Shown here one piece after another: positions 44,808 through 54,723 of a stretch of DNA of 64,000 nt. Within the stretch, counting starts at the first letter, position 1. Each line of letters starts with the position of its first letter. Location: positions 1,054,001 through 1,118,000 of the forward strand of contig CBDCWQ010000022.1 of assembly GCA_965223435.1 (NCBI GenBank). Reading direction: 5' to 3'. The position numbers and the translations under genes are program-made. Under the pieces are notes generated by a model, which did no database searches, was not told the DNA's origin, and saw only the letters and a program-made list of their open reading frames with translations. The stretch comes from CBDCWQ01 sp965223435 (GTDB lineage: Bacteria > Myxococcota > Kuafuiibacteriia > Kuafuiibacteriales > Kuafuiibacteriaceae).

Positions 44808-46331
44808 TCAGGGGCGGGCCACGACATCAGTGCCCTTAAACCGTGCCAGGGCAATTCCTATTCGATCTTGGATTTCCCACATCCTCCTCGCCCGGCCCGG
44901 GTAGTCGTTCATGAGTACCGAGAAAGCCAGAACGTCGTTGTTCTGGGTCACAACGTAGCCCGACAGGGCGCTGACGCCCGTCAACGAGCCGGTCTTGGCC
45001 CGAAGCCTTGAGACCGCAGGGGAGTTTTCAAACCGTCCGACAATGGTGCCCGAGTTTCCGGCCACGGCAAGCGACGCCACAAACTCGGGTCCAACTTCGA
45101 AGCGGTGGTACATCGCGCTCAGAAGTTTGGTCAGCTGGGCAGGCGTGATGCGGTTGATATCATTCAAGCCTGACCCGTTTCCGATGACAAAGGTTCCATC
45201 CTTCACCCCGAGCTCCAAAAGAAAACTGCGGATGGCCCGGTTTCCGCTGGCCCAGCTTCCGGGTCCTTCGTCGAGCTCCGCGCCGAGGGTCTTTAGAATC
45301 TGCTCCGCGATGAAGTTATTGGAGTACTTGTTGAGGGTGCTCACAAGTTCACCAAGCGGACGAGACCAATGGGTTGCGACATAGGTGACCCCATTTTTGG
45401 GGATCTGGCCGAACTTAATGCCCCTCCGCACGCTCACGCCCCTCATCTTGAGCATCGCCAGAATCATCTCTCCGGCGTGCAGCACGGGGTTGTGCACCCG
45501 CCGCCTGATGATCACCCCTTCGGTCCGATCACGGCCAATTCCGCCACGCACCGTCACGCGAATCTTTCCGTCTTTGTCGGAAGTCGTTCCCACCCAAAGC
45601 CGGGTACGGCTCTTCCAGCCGCGTGTATAAGCACTATTCACCACCTGTATGCTCGGAACGGGCGGCCAGAGCTCAACATGCGCGGGCCTGCCTCGCGCCT
45701 CGTTGGGAAACACACGAAGAGTGAATGTTCCGAAGTTGGCCGACAAGGCCCCCACTGGGGCCGCATAGGCCCGATCGCTGTGCTCTTGCTCCCAGCCGGG
45801 CCCTTCGGAAACATTGTCGAAAAACGAATCATCGAGAACCAGGTGGCCTTCAACTCTACGAATACCCCGCAGCGCGATTTCATTGACAAAACCAAACAGT
45901 TCTTCAGTAACCAAAGTTGGATCACCCTCGCCACGAATGTATAGATTTCCTTGAAGGACACCGTTTTTCATCACCTTGTCCCTTTTGGCGATGGTTTTGA
46001 AACGATAGCTAGGACCGAGGTGCCACAGAGCCGCAGCCGTGGTGAGAAGCTTCATGTTGGAAGCAGGATTAAAAAGCTTACCTGCATTGTGATCAAAAAT
46101 CGTGTGGTCATCCTTGAGGGAACGAATATGAACTCCGGCAAAGGCGTTCCGCAATTCGGGTGCATTCAAGATCTCTTTCAACTCGACCCGAAGTCTCTTC
46201 TCAGCGGCATCGGGATGGCGTTCGCGCCCCTGAACCACCCGTTTGTTGTACGGAGAATCCGCGTACACCACGGTGGGTGCACTCAGGATCCACGCGATCC
46301 CGAGCGATATGCGACCGGCAAAGCTTTTCAT
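44808..46331 (-). CDS. dacB: D-alanyl-D-alanine carboxypeptidase/endopeptidase (PBP4, peptidase S13)
   Basis: 507 residues from ATG 46331 with a signal peptide (AWILSAPTVVYA). The three penicillin-binding motifs are present: SxxK in NPASNMKLLTT, SxN in KYSNNFIAEQ and KTG in LRAKTGSLTG. It trims or opens peptide cross-links of peptidoglycan in the periplasm. It is divergent from nagZ, so two wall-turnover genes share a short promoter region. Confidence 0.95.
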   Translation of the reverse strand: MKSFAGRISLGIAWILSAPTVVYADSPYNKRVVQGRERHPDAAEKRLRVELKEILNAPELRNAFAGVHIRSLKDDHTIFDHNAGKLFNPASNMKLLTTAAALWHLGPSYRFKTIAKRDKVMKNGVLQGNLYIRGEGDPTLVTEELFGFVNEIALRGIRRVEGHLVLDDSFFDNVSEGPGWEQEHSDRAYAAPVGALSANFGTFTLRVFPNEARGRPAHVELWPPVPSIQVVNSAYTRGWKSRTRLWVGTTSDKDGKIRVTVRGGIGRDRTEGVIIRRRVHNPVLHAGEMILAMLKMRGVSVRRGIKFGQIPKNGVTYVATHWSRPLGELVSTLNKYSNNFIAEQILKTLGAELDEGPGSWASGNRAIRSFLLELGVKDGTFVIGNGSGLNDINRITPAQLTKLLSAMYHRFEVGPEFVASLAVAGNSGTIVGRFENSPAVSRLRAKTGSLTGVSALSGYVVTQNNDVLAFSVLMNDYPGRARRMWEIQDRIGIALARFKGTDVVARP

Positions 46332-46398
46332 GAATGAGGCTCGAACACTAAAAATCGTACCATCTCGATCACGGAGCTGCTATCGGGGAAGCACAGGT

Positions 46399-47496
46399 AT
46401 GACAACGGAAGAGCAGGAACTACGACTGGCGGTCGGACAGCTTCTTATAGGTGGTTTCTCCGAGGACCACACCCATCAGCACTTCCTCCAGCTGGCGACT
46501 GAAGGCCTCGTAGGTGGTGTCATCCTGTTTCGTCGCAATGTCTCTACCATGGAACAGGTCCGTGCTCTGACCACATCCCTGACTGTGCTCGACACGCCCG
46601 AGCCGCTCCTGGTCTCGGTCGACCAGGAAGGCGGCCGGGTACAAAGACTACGAGAACCCTTCCCCGAGCTGCCACCGATGCGAACGCTCGGGCAGCTTGG
46701 TCGCAAAGATCTCGTCGAAAGCGCGGGACGACTTTTGGGCCAAAGTTTACAAAGTTTGGGCTTTCATCTGACCTACGCCCCGGTGCTCGATGTCGACAGC
46801 AATCCACTGAACCCCGTCATTGGGGATCGCGCCTTTTCACCGGACCCGTCGCAGGTCGCCGAATTGGGATGCGCCTTTGTGGAAGCCGTCCAATCCCAGG
46901 GGGTCGCAACCTGTGGGAAACACTTTCCCGGTCACGGCGACACGGACAAAGACAGCCATCTAGAACTCCCGAGAATTCGCCACGACCGAGCCCAAATGGA
47001 GCGAACAGAATTTGTGCCCTTCAAAGAGGCCATCCGACACAACGTCGCCGCCATCATGACCGCCCACATTGTGTTTGAGGCGTTTGACAACCGCCATCCG
47101 GCCACCCTTTCCGAAAAGGTGATTCATCCCCTGCTTCGAAACGCATTCGGCTACGAGGGTTTGGTGATCACCGACGACATGGAAATGAACGCCATTGCCG
47201 ACCACTACGGCATCGAGGAAGCAGCGGTGCGGGCGGTCCGTGCGGGCTGCGACCTCGTCTTGATTTGTCAGCAACCAGAAAAACTCGCACGCGCCCACGA
47301 TGCCCTCATGTCTGCCGTGCGATCGGGTTCTTTAGACAAAGAACGGGTGTTTGAATCGAGAGCCCGGGTACAGCAGTTCAAAGCCAACTATGTTGTGGGC
47401 AGGGGGACCGCGTCCGCCAAACCCCAGTTTCCCCACCCAGATCATGCGCCGCTGCTTGCGGCCATCGACGAGGCAAAGCGGCAAAAACAAAGCTGA
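46399..47496 (+). CDS. nagZ: Beta-N-acetylhexosaminidase, glycoside hydrolase family 3
   Basis: 365 residues from ATG 46399. GH3/NagZ signatures: GGVILFRRN, VDQEGGRVQRL, KHFPGHGDTDKDSH (the loop with the catalytic Asp-His dyad) and the nucleophile Asp in VITDDMEMNA. It removes GlcNAc from anhydro-muropeptides during cell-wall recycling. The C-terminus is slightly extended and Lys-rich. Confidence 0.96.
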   Translation: MTTEEQELRLAVGQLLIGGFSEDHTHQHFLQLATEGLVGGVILFRRNVSTMEQVRALTTSLTVLDTPEPLLVSVDQEGGRVQRLREPFPELPPMRTLGQLGRKDLVESAGRLLGQSLQSLGFHLTYAPVLDVDSNPLNPVIGDRAFSPDPSQVAELGCAFVEAVQSQGVATCGKHFPGHGDTDKDSHLELPRIRHDRAQMERTEFVPFKEAIRHNVAAIMTAHIVFEAFDNRHPATLSEKVIHPLLRNAFGYEGLVITDDMEMNAIADHYGIEEAAVRAVRAGCDLVLICQQPEKLARAHDALMSAVRSGSLDKERVFESRARVQQFKANYVVGRGTASAKPQFPHPDHAPLLAAIDEAKRQKQS

Positions 47497-47687
47497 GCAG
47501 CCCAAAAGCGTACTTCGCTGCACGGCTCATCGCGCGCCGAATGAAAGTCATGGGCTGGCCAGCCCCCACGAGGTGAGCAAATGTGGTCGTTTGAACACCC
47601 GTAGCGGCACCCCTCATCAGCCACAAAAAGGGTCATCGCCCATCCGAGCTCGAACCTGGGCTGGGTTTCGGCTAGCCTCCGGTTGAG

Positions 47688-48770
47688 GTGTGGGCTCGAT
47701 CTTGCTCAGGACGACACGTCCCATGGCTTGGGTTCGTTCCCCTGTGGGCCCTCGCCTGCTCCGGCGTCGCTGTACCCGAAGACGCGTCCTCCGCACACCA
47801 GGGCAAGGACGGCCACCAAGCGGGCTCATGCGAGCCGAGCGGCGCTGAATGTTTCTCGAGAGGGGAGCGGATCTCTGAGGTCGACCCGGCCTGGGGAGAA
47901 AGCGTGCTCACCAGCTGTTTGGCCTGCGAAGACACCCCGGTCGTGGCCTACCGGCTTCTGGCCACGCTCCAGGCCGATCGGGGTTCACGACCGCAAGCGC
48001 GCGAGACCCTCCAGCGCGGCGTACGGCGCTTTTCAAGCAACGCGCTGCTTTGGGTGGCCTTGGGCCGTCTCGAAATCGCCCTCGAACGTCACCGCGGGGG
48101 TATTTCGGCCCTCGGGACCGCGCACCGGCTAAAGCCCAACGACGCCGGGCTCGAAGAAGAATACCGAAACGCCCTCGCCCAATACGGAAGTGAAGAGGAT
48201 CGCGTCGAAGCCAACATTCATCCATTGATCTTGGAAGCCACCGGCCGTTTCGAGCTGGGCGACCGAGCAGGCGCCTTGGCCGTTCTTCAGTCTGCGCTCA
48301 AGACTGCCTCGCCCATACCCCGCCTGCTCGCCCTGGTGCACCACCGACTGGGCCTGGTACACCTGGCGGACGGCCAAATCGACAAGGCCCGGGTCGCCCA
48401 CGAAAAGGCCCTCGGCAACAGCCCGCCCGAATCCGAATTGAGGTCCGATATTCTCGTCAGCTACTCCGAAATTCTCGTGGCCCTCGGCCACTTGCAGGAA
48501 GCCGGCAAACGCGCACAAGAGGCGATTCGCCTCGCCCCGAGAAACCCCCTCGCGCATGCCAACCTGGGCATCGCGGAGTCTCTTCGAAAGCGCACGCTCC
48601 CGGCCGTGGAGGCCCTGGGCAACGCATTTCGGTTTGGTCTCGCAAGGCGACTCACGCGCTCTGAGTTTTTTGCGCTGGGCGAGGCCATCAACCGCCTGCG
48701 CGGAAACGAAAACTTTGAACTTCTCCTAAAAGAAGCCTGGCCGAGAAGCCCCAAGCAACCCTCTCGCTGA
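47688..48770 (+). CDS. TPR-repeat lipoprotein
   Basis: 360 residues from GTG 47688. The signal peptide ends in lipobox ALAC (LWALACSGV). TPR-like helical pairs fill the rest, for example ALLWVALGRLEIALERH, VHHRLGLVHLADGQIDKARVAHEKAL and NPLAHANLGIAESL. It is probably a protein-protein scaffold at the inner or outer membrane. Partner unknown. The 191-bp gap before it shows no convincing gene. Confidence 0.83.
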   Translation: MWARSCSGRHVPWLGFVPLWALACSGVAVPEDASSAHQGKDGHQAGSCEPSGAECFSRGERISEVDPAWGESVLTSCLACEDTPVVAYRLLATLQADRGSRPQARETLQRGVRRFSSNALLWVALGRLEIALERHRGGISALGTAHRLKPNDAGLEEEYRNALAQYGSEEDRVEANIHPLILEATGRFELGDRAGALAVLQSALKTASPIPRLLALVHHRLGLVHLADGQIDKARVAHEKALGNSPPESELRSDILVSYSEILVALGHLQEAGKRAQEAIRLAPRNPLAHANLGIAESLRKRTLPAVEALGNAFRFGLARRLTRSEFFALGEAINRLRGNENFELLLKEAWPRSPKQPSR

Positions 48771-48808
48771 CCGGGTGGGTCTTTGAAACCCCACGCATCT
48801 TCCGCTTG

Positions 48809-48830
48809 CATGGGTCCGAGTGAGCCCATG
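48809..48830. promoter_or_regulatory. Inverted repeat CATGGG-N10-CCCATG
   Basis: A 6-bp palindromic pair about 40 bp upstream of the candidate sigma-54 promoter, a position compatible with an activator site. It could also be the stem of a weak terminator for the TPR gene. The 48771-49103 gap (333 bp) holds no gene. Confidence 0.3.
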
Positions 48831-48869
48831 GAAGCTCCCATTCGTCTGAACCCACACGAGTCGTTGTCC

Positions 48870-48884
48870 TGGCACAAGGCTTGC
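48870..48884 (+). promoter_or_regulatory. Candidate sigma-54 (-24/-12) promoter
   Basis: TGGCAC-AAGGC-TTGC matches the sigma-54 consensus TGGCAC-N5-TTGC at every defined base. It lies about 220 bp upstream of the kinase-PEGA gene at 49104. Confidence 0.5.
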
Positions 48885-49103
48885 TTCAGTGAGAAACCCA
48901 AATAAATAGACAACTAGACCGCTGCCTTCCCTGCTCCTCATCCTTGTGGCTTTGGATGTGGGGCGGGGATGGGCAGCAACCGGAGGACGATGGCTTGCTG
49001 GGCAACCAACATGGGGTTTTTACGCATAGTCGTCGCTTCTGGTGGGACGGGCGCGCTTGAGACAAGACAACCGACCTGTCGTTGAGGAATACCAGATGAC
49101 ACG

Positions 49104-50603
49104 GTGACTCCGGAGCGTTGGCAAGAAGTCCAGGCAGCTTTCGACGCAGCGCTCGAGCTCGCACCAGATGCGTTGGAGCGATTTTTGACCAAGCTGTCGG
49201 CAGAGGACCCGGCGCTCAAAGAAGAAGTACAAGATCTCCTCTCAGGCCACGCGAAGACCAAAGAAAACTGGGCCGACGGCAATGTACTGGATTTGCTGCA
49301 GAACCGTAAAGACCAAGAGGTCCCCGCGGGAACACGCATCGGTGAGTACGTCGTCGAAAATGAAATCGGAAGCGGAGCTTTTGGTCGGGTGTACCGAGTT
49401 GTTCACCCCATCATCAAAAAACGCGCCGCGGCCAAACTCCTTGACCCGCTTTTCTCGCGAGATCCACGATACCTATCGCGCTTCATCACCGAAGCCCGTG
49501 CCGCAAATGAAATCGGGCACCCGAACATCATCGATATCTTCGGTTTCGGTCAGCTGGAGGACGGACGCCACTACTACCTCATGGAATACATCGATGCGCT
49601 CCCACTTGACGTGTATCTGCAAGAACGCGGACGACTGTCGCTGAGTGAAGCCCTTCTTATTCTTGCCCCCATCGCCAGCGCACTGGATGCCGCGCACGCG
49701 CACCACATTGTGCACCGGGATATCAAGCCTTCCAACATCTTAGTGGACAACACCGACGAGACACGACCGGTCGTCAAGTTGCTCGACTTTGGCATTGCCA
49801 AGCTGCTTGGCGACAAGAATTCGGCTGAACACCTTACCCAAACCGGAAATGTTCTGGGCACCCCCACCCATATGGCCCCAGAACAAGTGCATGGCACAGC
49901 ACTTGATCATCGAACCGACATCTACGCCTTCGGCGTGCTCTGTTATCAACTTCTCACAGGATCACTCCCGTTTCGCGGTGCTAACCCTGTGGCGACCATG
50001 ATGAAACATGTGCACGAAACACCGAAAGCGCCCAGCAGCCTGACGCCCAGCGTCGCCGAGGCCACCGACCAGACCATCTTAGCCATGTTGGCCAAGCCGC
50101 CCGATGCGCGCCCCCAGAGTTTACGTGCTGTCATCCAAGCACTCAGACAGTCCTCGGCGACGGCGAACCAAGCCAAAGACCGCCCGCTCCAAAGGCGCGT
50201 CATCGGCGGCGCGGTCCTTCTCATCTTAACGCTTCTGGGTGGTTTATCGCTTTTCTTCGGGACCAAAAACCGTGACGACCTCGCAACAAGGCTCCAGGAC
50301 AAAAAACGCCCGTCATCCGGCACATTCTCAACCGAAGTACACCAAAAAGCCTGGCTCGAACTTCGGGTTCTTGGCAAACCGAAGGGTGCGCAAATCTTTG
50401 ACGATTCAGGAAACCTTCTCGGACAGGTTCCGAGCACCATTCGCCTCAAAAAAGATCAAAAAGAGATCAACCTTGTGGTTCGAGCCAAAGGGTTTCGACC
50501 CCAAGATGCGCGCGTTCAACTTCGCGCGAATAAAATCATCGAGGTCAACCTCACCCCTCTCCCCAAACTTCATGAAGATCTGGAGAATGCTTTTGCACCC
50601 TAA
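49104..50603 (+). CDS. Transmembrane Ser/Thr kinase with periplasmic PEGA-like domain, ECF-sigma-associated type
   Basis: 499 residues from GTG 49104. The first 70 residues (MTPERWQEVQAAFDAALEL ... LKEEVQDLLSGH) are the small helical domain typical of kinases encoded beside TIGR02999/ECF43-type sigma factors. The kinase domain is complete: IGSGAFGRVY, AAAKLL, VHRDIKPSNIL, LDFGIAK and MAPEQ. A membrane helix (VIGGAVLLILTLLGGLSLFF, about 377-397) leads to a PEGA-like domain (LRVLGKPKGAQIFD). A matching sigma gene is at 54724. It overlaps the start of the FG-GAP gene, implying coupled translation. Confidence 0.92.
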   Translation: MTPERWQEVQAAFDAALELAPDALERFLTKLSAEDPALKEEVQDLLSGHAKTKENWADGNVLDLLQNRKDQEVPAGTRIGEYVVENEIGSGAFGRVYRVVHPIIKKRAAAKLLDPLFSRDPRYLSRFITEARAANEIGHPNIIDIFGFGQLEDGRHYYLMEYIDALPLDVYLQERGRLSLSEALLILAPIASALDAAHAHHIVHRDIKPSNILVDNTDETRPVVKLLDFGIAKLLGDKNSAEHLTQTGNVLGTPTHMAPEQVHGTALDHRTDIYAFGVLCYQLLTGSLPFRGANPVATMMKHVHETPKAPSSLTPSVAEATDQTILAMLAKPPDARPQSLRAVIQALRQSSATANQAKDRPLQRRVIGGAVLLILTLLGGLSLFFGTKNRDDLATRLQDKKRPSSGTFSTEVHQKAWLELRVLGKPKGAQIFDDSGNLLGQVPSTIRLKKDQKEINLVVRAKGFRPQDARVQLRANKIIEVNLTPLPKLHEDLENAFAP

Positions 50604-53322
50604 TCGTACCTCGACCGCTGGACGCATTTTCTCCAACCGTCGCGCCCGCCTGTGGGGGGCATCGCTTCATCCCATGGTCGGCATGGCACTCGTCGTCAGC
50701 GCTTGCGAAGACATCGACCGCCTGGAGGCAGACGTTTGTGGCAACAGTGTGGTCGAGCCGCCTCGCGAAAACTGTGATCGGCAGGCGGACCCCGCCTTGG
50801 GGGCAAATCTTGTATGCGGTCCGCCCGATGGCACCCCGCGCGCGTGTCAATACCTGTGCGCCGGGAACGCGGCGTGCCCCCGGGGATGGGCGTGTGGAGA
50901 AGACCAGATCTGCCGATTCCCTTCCGGTCGGCTCTCAGCCGACGACGAGCCCACACTGATCCTCCGAGCCGACCAAATCGCACTGGGTGCGCTGTCCGGG
51001 AACGATGAAGAACAATTGATGGCGCGCCTCGATGGCGACCTATTTTTTATCGACCTCACAAGCGATGAAGACGCCTCGCTCTTTCAAATGTCCGTACCCG
51101 ACTGGCGAAGCGCATTTCTCTTGGCTGACATAGAAGAGAACCCACCCTGGGTTGTCCTCGCTACCTCCCTCGGTGCGGGTTCTATCCAAGCGGGGCTCGC
51201 ATTTCATGCACTCAAACCCCAACGAGATCGCCTTGTCGCAGCCACCGTCGAGCAGCCGCAGCTCCTCAGGGTCTCCACCGCACCGCCCCTGACAAGCGAG
51301 TCGGTTCAGGTCCTTTCTGTCCCCAATCTCGCGCTCAACGACGGCACCGAAGTGCCCCTCTACGTTATCGTTGCCAAAGAACCCCCAGAGCTCCAATTCT
51401 CGCTCTCGGACGATCAGGGGCGTCTTTTGCCCGCCTTCTTTCGTTTTCCCCTCCCTGCCGTCGACGCCATGCCGCTCCGACCGAAAGTGGTGGAAGGGGA
51501 TCGAGGCTCACAGCCCACGGTCGAGATCGCACTCGGCTTCCTCAAAGACCCGAACGTAGCGGTTCTTGACATCAGCTGCATCCTTCGAAACGAAGCGCTG
51601 TGTGCGCCGACGACCCAGCGCATCAGCCTCCCCCTCGCGCTCGAGCCGGCGGGCTTTGACCTGGTCGATCTCGACAGCGACAGCGACGCTGACCTTGTGG
51701 CCTACGTTGAGAACAAGAGCGTTGCGGTCGCAATCCGCGAGGCGGGGATTTTTGGCCCCACCCGCATCGATCCCCGATTTGATTCTTTGGTGGCGGTACC
51801 GGCCGGTGTCCGTGACGGCTGCGGCGGCGCCCGCCTCGTTTTGGCCAGCCAAGACCTCAATAAGGACGGCGTCTCTGACTTCGTCACCGAGCACGCGGTT
51901 TTTCTCTCCGAGAAGTCCTCGCCGACCACCTACATCTATAAACCCGCGTTTCATCGAATTCGTGGAGACGCCTGGGCCGAGGCCGTCATCGGTGATTTTG
52001 ACCGAGACGGTCGAGCCGATGTGGTGGCCAGTACACGCTCCTTGAGCTCTACCTGTGCGGCGACCAGCCTCGAGTTCCTTCGCGGGTCGGTCGAGGGAAG
52101 CTTCAACGCAAGCCTTTTAGGTAATGTCTCGCTTCCCTCCAAACTCAACGTGGGCGATTTTGATGGCGACGGCATCTCGGACGTTGTGGTGATTGAACAG
52201 GCACCAGACGAGCGGGACCTGGTTTCGGTGTTTTACGGCGAAACCAAGGAGTCGCTGGAAGACAAAGCCTCGGTGGGCACCTTCCCTGACGTCACCGATC
52301 TAGAAGCCCACATCGATCCAAACCCGCTTGCGCTCAATCCAGATCGCACTACGGATATTCTGATTGTTTCGAAAGACGACGGCACCACCACGAGCCTCGT
52401 ACGAGGCGATGCCACCCGAACATTGCTCTCGCCAGTCGTCCTCCCTGGGCGCATCAATCTGGATCAGAGCGGCACGGCCATCGCGTTGGGAGCGGGCCGC
52501 CTTTTCAACGAGGAAGACACCGACCTCGTGTTCGTCGGGGCCGAGAACCTTTGGCTCTTTGAAGGATCTCTGCTTCAAGAAGCCCCCAAAGCACACGTTT
52601 TTGCGTTGGGGTCTTTGCCGGCTGCATTTCAAACCCTCCGCGCCCCGTGCGCCCACATCGCAATCTCGTCCTTGCGCGCATCTGGGGGGAATCTCTTGGT
52701 CGCGATCGATGGTTTCCCGAGCGCCACCGCAAGCCTCTTGCCGCCCGCAACCCTTGAAGCCTGTCGAACGGGGCCCTCTCAGCTGGTCATCGCCCAAGCA
52801 TCGAAGGACGATGACAAAATCGCGTGGCACGCAGGAGCCATCGTTCTATCGGAAAGTGGGCGCGTTCCCACAAAAATCCTGCTGATGGACCTAGACCAAA
52901 ATGGCACCGACGACTTGGTGGTTCTCTTCAGCCTGAGCGCACGGGGTTCATCGATTGCCGAAACGGGCTCTCTGTCGATCTACTGGAACATTTCGCTCGA
53001 CCCCGCAGCCGACCAAGCTCGGTTTGAGAAGCAGACGAAGCCCCTAGAAGATGAGGATGTCTTGGCCATCACCGCACTCAACTTGGATAAGGACCCCGAG
53101 CCGGAGGTGGCCGTTTTCACCCGATCTGGCCTCTATGCCGTCGACCACGCGAACGGAACGGACTCTGTACGCACCGTATCACTGGGCGAAGAGGCGGATT
53201 TCGAGAACCCCGCTTCCCCGGTTCATCTGGTCTCAGGAGACGTGACCGGAGATGACCTTGAAGACCTGGTCTTGCTCTTGGGCGAGGCTCTTTTTGTCAT
53301 TCCGATGGAAGCGAGCGATTAA
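50572..53322 (+). CDS. FG-GAP/VCBS-repeat lipoprotein
   Basis: About 916 residues from ATG 50572; ATG 50587 is an alternative. Both overlap the end of the kinase gene. The lipobox is VVSAC. A Cys-rich segment (VCGNSVVEPPRENCD, CAGNAACPRGWACGEDQICR) precedes a long beta-propeller-like region with calcium-binding motifs: DLNKDGVSDFV, GDFDRDGRADVV, GDFDGDGISDVV and DLDQNGTDDLV. Such integrin-like repeats are extracellular and bind calcium. The link to the kinase is by operon position only. Confidence 0.85.
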   Translation: MKIWRMLLHPNRTSTAGRIFSNRRARLWGASLHPMVGMALVVSACEDIDRLEADVCGNSVVEPPRENCDRQADPALGANLVCGPPDGTPRACQYLCAGNAACPRGWACGEDQICRFPSGRLSADDEPTLILRADQIALGALSGNDEEQLMARLDGDLFFIDLTSDEDASLFQMSVPDWRSAFLLADIEENPPWVVLATSLGAGSIQAGLAFHALKPQRDRLVAATVEQPQLLRVSTAPPLTSESVQVLSVPNLALNDGTEVPLYVIVAKEPPELQFSLSDDQGRLLPAFFRFPLPAVDAMPLRPKVVEGDRGSQPTVEIALGFLKDPNVAVLDISCILRNEALCAPTTQRISLPLALEPAGFDLVDLDSDSDADLVAYVENKSVAVAIREAGIFGPTRIDPRFDSLVAVPAGVRDGCGGARLVLASQDLNKDGVSDFVTEHAVFLSEKSSPTTYIYKPAFHRIRGDAWAEAVIGDFDRDGRADVVASTRSLSSTCAATSLEFLRGSVEGSFNASLLGNVSLPSKLNVGDFDGDGISDVVVIEQAPDERDLVSVFYGETKESLEDKASVGTFPDVTDLEAHIDPNPLALNPDRTTDILIVSKDDGTTTSLVRGDATRTLLSPVVLPGRINLDQSGTAIALGAGRLFNEEDTDLVFVGAENLWLFEGSLLQEAPKAHVFALGSLPAAFQTLRAPCAHIAISSLRASGGNLLVAIDGFPSATASLLPPATLEACRTGPSQLVIAQASKDDDKIAWHAGAIVLSESGRVPTKILLMDLDQNGTDDLVVLFSLSARGSSIAETGSLSIYWNISLDPAADQARFEKQTKPLEDEDVLAITALNLDKDPEPEVAVFTRSGLYAVDHANGTDSVRTVSLGEEADFENPASPVHLVSGDVTGDDLEDLVLLLGEALFVIPMEASD

Positions 53323-53341
53323 CCCATGGATCTTCCTGACT

Positions 53342-53369
53342 CACTTCGATCCCCCACGCGTCGGCTGTC
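53342..53369 (+). repeat. Intergenic motif CACTTCGATC-N10-CGGCTGTC, copy 2
   Basis: Same blocks and spacing as at 28282-28309. Here it lies in the 177-bp gap before the TPR-PEGA gene. Confidence 0.35.
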
Positions 53370-53499
53370 GACGCGCGTAGCGTCAGTCACCGCCATTCGG
53401 CCTAACCGGGCACGGTCCGAAGTGAATTCAGCCCACACGATTCCCTCCACACACGCACACCACGCAAACGGATTCGGGTCGTTGCGGGTGAGCTCCGGG

Positions 53500-54708
53500 A
53501 TGAAAACGATGATTCAGTGGTCGAGCGTAGTCCTTTTTTTGGCCGTCGCCAGTGCCCATGCTTCACCCAATGACTCAGCCGCACAGGCACGCCAATTCTT
53601 TTTCGCGGGAGGGCAAGCCTACGACCGAGCGCGCTACCAGGACGCCATTCGCGCTTTTGAACAAGCCTACCGGCTTCTACCTAAATCAGGCATCGCTTTT
53701 TCCCTCGCCCAAGCGTACCGCCGGCAATACTTTGTTGATCGCGATCGGCGAAAATTGCAACGTGCTCTCAAGCTCTACCGAACCTATCTCAAGCTTGTGC
53801 CCGAAGCGAGACGGCGTGCCGATGCCGTAGAGCAACTCCAGGCCCTGACGTTGCTGAAGGCCAAGCTTAAAAAGCGCAAAAAAAACGTCACCGCGAACGC
53901 ACCCGATGACATCGAAACCGCCAAGCCAAAAACCGAGCTGATGGTCTATTCCCAAACGGAAGGGGCCCGTGTCCGCATCGACCGACAAGAACCAGAAGAT
54001 CTGCCCCGCTTGGCAGAAGTGAGTCCGGGCCCCCATCAGATTCATGTAAGCGCGCCCGGTTTTCGACCCGAAGCGCGGACTGTTCTCGCCGTTGAGGGAC
54101 GATTTCTTCCCGTAGAATTCACCCTTCAGCCAAAACCCGGGCGACTGCATCTGCGTGCGCCCCACGAAGCCGCGGTCTGGATCGATGAACGCGAACAAGA
54201 CCTTTCCTCCGGGGATGCCAAGCTCTCCCTTGCACCGGGCCAACATCGCATCGTTGTGCAGCAAAGCGGCAGGTACCGCTTCGACCGCACCCTTGAACTG
54301 AAACGCGACCAAGAGCTCTCCCTTTTGGTCAAGCTTAAGACCACCACGGAACGTCGCCTTGCGCACTACAGCTTCGTCGCCAGCGGCGGCCTCCTCCTCT
54401 TGGGAACCGCGAGCGCCCTGTTGGCCGTACACTTCCAAGGCCAGGCGCAGGAAATCACCGACCTAAGCATCCAAGGCAATATCACCGAGTCCGACCGCGC
54501 TTCTTTGAACACAAGCCTTTCCCGCCGCAACGTGTTCCGCGCCGGCTCGGTTGTTCTGTTGTCAAGCGCGCTGGTCGCCGCGGGCCTCGGTGCTTTCCTC
54601 TACTTCACCGATACCCCCGGACCTGAACCGGGCAAAACACCGCTGATGCCCAGCGTGGGTATCTCAGACCAAAGTCATGTCCACCTTGGTCTGTCAGGGA
54701 GCCTCTAA
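53500..54708 (+). CDS. TPR- and PEGA-domain membrane protein
   Basis: 402 residues from ATG 53500; the frame is open from 53326. The signal peptide is SSVVLFLAVASAHA. TPR-like helices (QFFFAGGQAYDRARYQDAIR, LKLYRTYLKLVPEARRRADA) precede two PEGA-like domains (VYSQTEGARVRID, HLRAPHEAAVWID) and two membrane helices near the C-terminus. It probably assembles periplasmic proteins at the envelope and may work with the kinase-PEGA protein encoded upstream. It converges with the sigma gene, 15 bp away. Confidence 0.85.
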   Translation: MKTMIQWSSVVLFLAVASAHASPNDSAAQARQFFFAGGQAYDRARYQDAIRAFEQAYRLLPKSGIAFSLAQAYRRQYFVDRDRRKLQRALKLYRTYLKLVPEARRRADAVEQLQALTLLKAKLKKRKKNVTANAPDDIETAKPKTELMVYSQTEGARVRIDRQEPEDLPRLAEVSPGPHQIHVSAPGFRPEARTVLAVEGRFLPVEFTLQPKPGRLHLRAPHEAAVWIDEREQDLSSGDAKLSLAPGQHRIVVQQSGRYRFDRTLELKRDQELSLLVKLKTTTERRLAHYSFVASGGLLLLGTASALLAVHFQGQAQEITDLSIQGNITESDRASLNTSLSRRNVFRAGSVVLLSSALVAAGLGAFLYFTDTPGPEPGKTPLMPSVGISDQSHVHLGLSGSL

Positions 54709-54723
54709 ACAGGAACGAGTTCA

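Noticed and set aside
47377..47626. Small minus-strand frame in the nagZ-TPR gap (AAKYAFGLLSFVFA stretch)
   Set aside because: It has one hydrophobic stretch, but it overlaps the nagZ 3' end and has no ribosome-binding site; too weak to call.
50239..50571. Upstream extension of the FG-GAP gene
   Set aside because: It overlaps the kinase PEGA region in another frame; the lipoprotein signal begins after 50572.
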